Below, piece by piece: positions 60,656 through 60,832 of a stretch of 60,832 nucleotides of DNA (within the stretch, counting starts at the first letter, position 1; each line of letters starts with the position of its first letter). The DNA comes from Candidatus Melainabacteria bacterium. GTDB lineage: Bacteria > Cyanobacteriota > Vampirovibrionia > Obscuribacterales > Obscuribacteraceae. The DNA lies in assembly GCA_003153555.1 (NCBI GenBank), contig PLZS01000039.1, positions 1 to 60,832 on the forward strand, given 5' to 3'. A model generated the notes under the pieces. The model saw only the letters and a program-made list of their open reading frames with translations. It was not told the DNA's origin and ran no database searches. Made by a program: the position numbers and the translations under genes.

Positions 60656-60832
60656 TCAAAGAGCTCCGGCAGATGCCTCAATCCAACTGCAGATTTTATC
60701 GAGAATAGCGCTGTCTACATCCGGGCTCTGCAAGATCAGATGGCCGCAGTCAGTACAAGGATGCACAGTCATATTGTCGGTCTTCAATGTGTCCAGAAAT
60801 TTCGCCATTGAAGCGTTTTCACACACGCAATC
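60656..60832 (-). CDS. Alpha/beta hydrolase, C-terminal end (5' part outside window)
   Basis: A minus-strand frame is open from the right edge to TGA at 60656-60658. The 58 visible residues contain TVHPCTDCGHLILQSPDVDSA followed by a helix (LDKICSWIEASAG), which is the catalytic-histidine loop and last helix of alpha/beta hydrolases (compare NKGHLLIE in the protein at 9884). The N-terminal domain with the nucleophile lies beyond the window. Confidence 0.7.
   Translation of the reverse strand, partial: DCVCENASMAKFLDTLKTDNMTVHPCTDCGHLILQSPDVDSAILDKICSWIEASAGAL

Noticed and set aside
1..60832. tRNA genes, rRNA, insertion sequences, phage or integron features
   Set aside because: I read the intergenic regions on both strands for tRNA T-loop patterns and for transposase or integrase motifs among the proteins and found none; a covariance-model scan could still reveal a missed RNA.

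Overview
The window is about 61 kb of bacterial chromosome at roughly 48% G+C, with no rRNA, tRNA, insertion sequence, integrase or CRISPR array that I could find. Gene content points to a large-genome, Gram-negative-type bacterium with eukaryote-like signalling. The best guess is a non-photosynthetic cyanobacterial relative such as an Obscuribacterales/Melainabacteria member; a Planctomycetes-like lineage cannot be excluded. The clues are a DUF1800/DUF1501 pair, Ser/Thr kinases carrying receiver domains or leucine-rich repeats, kinesin-light-chain-like TPR proteins, many hybrid two-component proteins, and several leaderless modular proteases. Both window edges cut a gene: the DUF1800 gene at the left and an alpha/beta hydrolase tail (minus strand) at the right. 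The lineage call is inference from content, not from a marker gene.

Layout. 1-2.6 kb: DUF1800 and Tat-exported DUF1501 operon, then a pair of inverted REP-like palindromes. 2.7-7 kb: secreted TPR-like protein, beta-carbonic anhydrase, a small membrane protein, a RelA/SpoT-fold-like protein, an unknown 94-aa protein and an orphan domain resembling part of a type IV coupling protein. 7.2-13.8 kb: VIT-domain membrane protein, YihY-type membrane protein with an alpha/beta hydrolase, SDR epimerase, TPR protein and a DUF4177-like protein. 14-20 kb: S53 (sedolisin) protease, unknown proteins and a PrsW-type membrane protease. 20-24.7 kb: LolA/DUF2092-like proteins, a thioesterase, and a type II NADH dehydrogenase fused to cyclic-nucleotide-binding and CBS domains.

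24.9-36.1 kb is a signalling island: receiver-Ser/Thr kinase fusion, receiver-histidine kinase, receiver-Hpt, single receiver, a multi-domain membrane histidine kinase, a LuxR-type regulator and a Ser/Thr kinase with leucine-rich repeats. Together these contain every element of a multistep phosphorelay plus two eukaryote-like kinases. 36-44 kb: more secreted proteins, a 250-bp intergenic stretch with three consecutive hairpins, an HExxH metallopeptidase, and a three-gene molybdenum hydroxylase operon of the periplasmic PaoABC type. 44-52 kb: ferritin-like protein, a four-copy 36-bp palindromic array in front of a bicupin gene, a gene-poor stretch, and two adjacent paralogous histidine kinases. 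52-60.8 kb: calpain-like protease with YD-like repeats, a heptad-repeat coiled-coil protein, a DUF155/RMD1-like membrane protein, an esterase, a C39-like papain-fold protein and a TPR protein.

The most noteworthy items are the receiver-Ser/Thr kinase and NDH-2-CNB-CBS fusions, the 36-bp palindromic array, the three-hairpin intergenic region, the palindromic REP family, and the shared N-terminal module on leaderless proteins such as the calpain-like protease.
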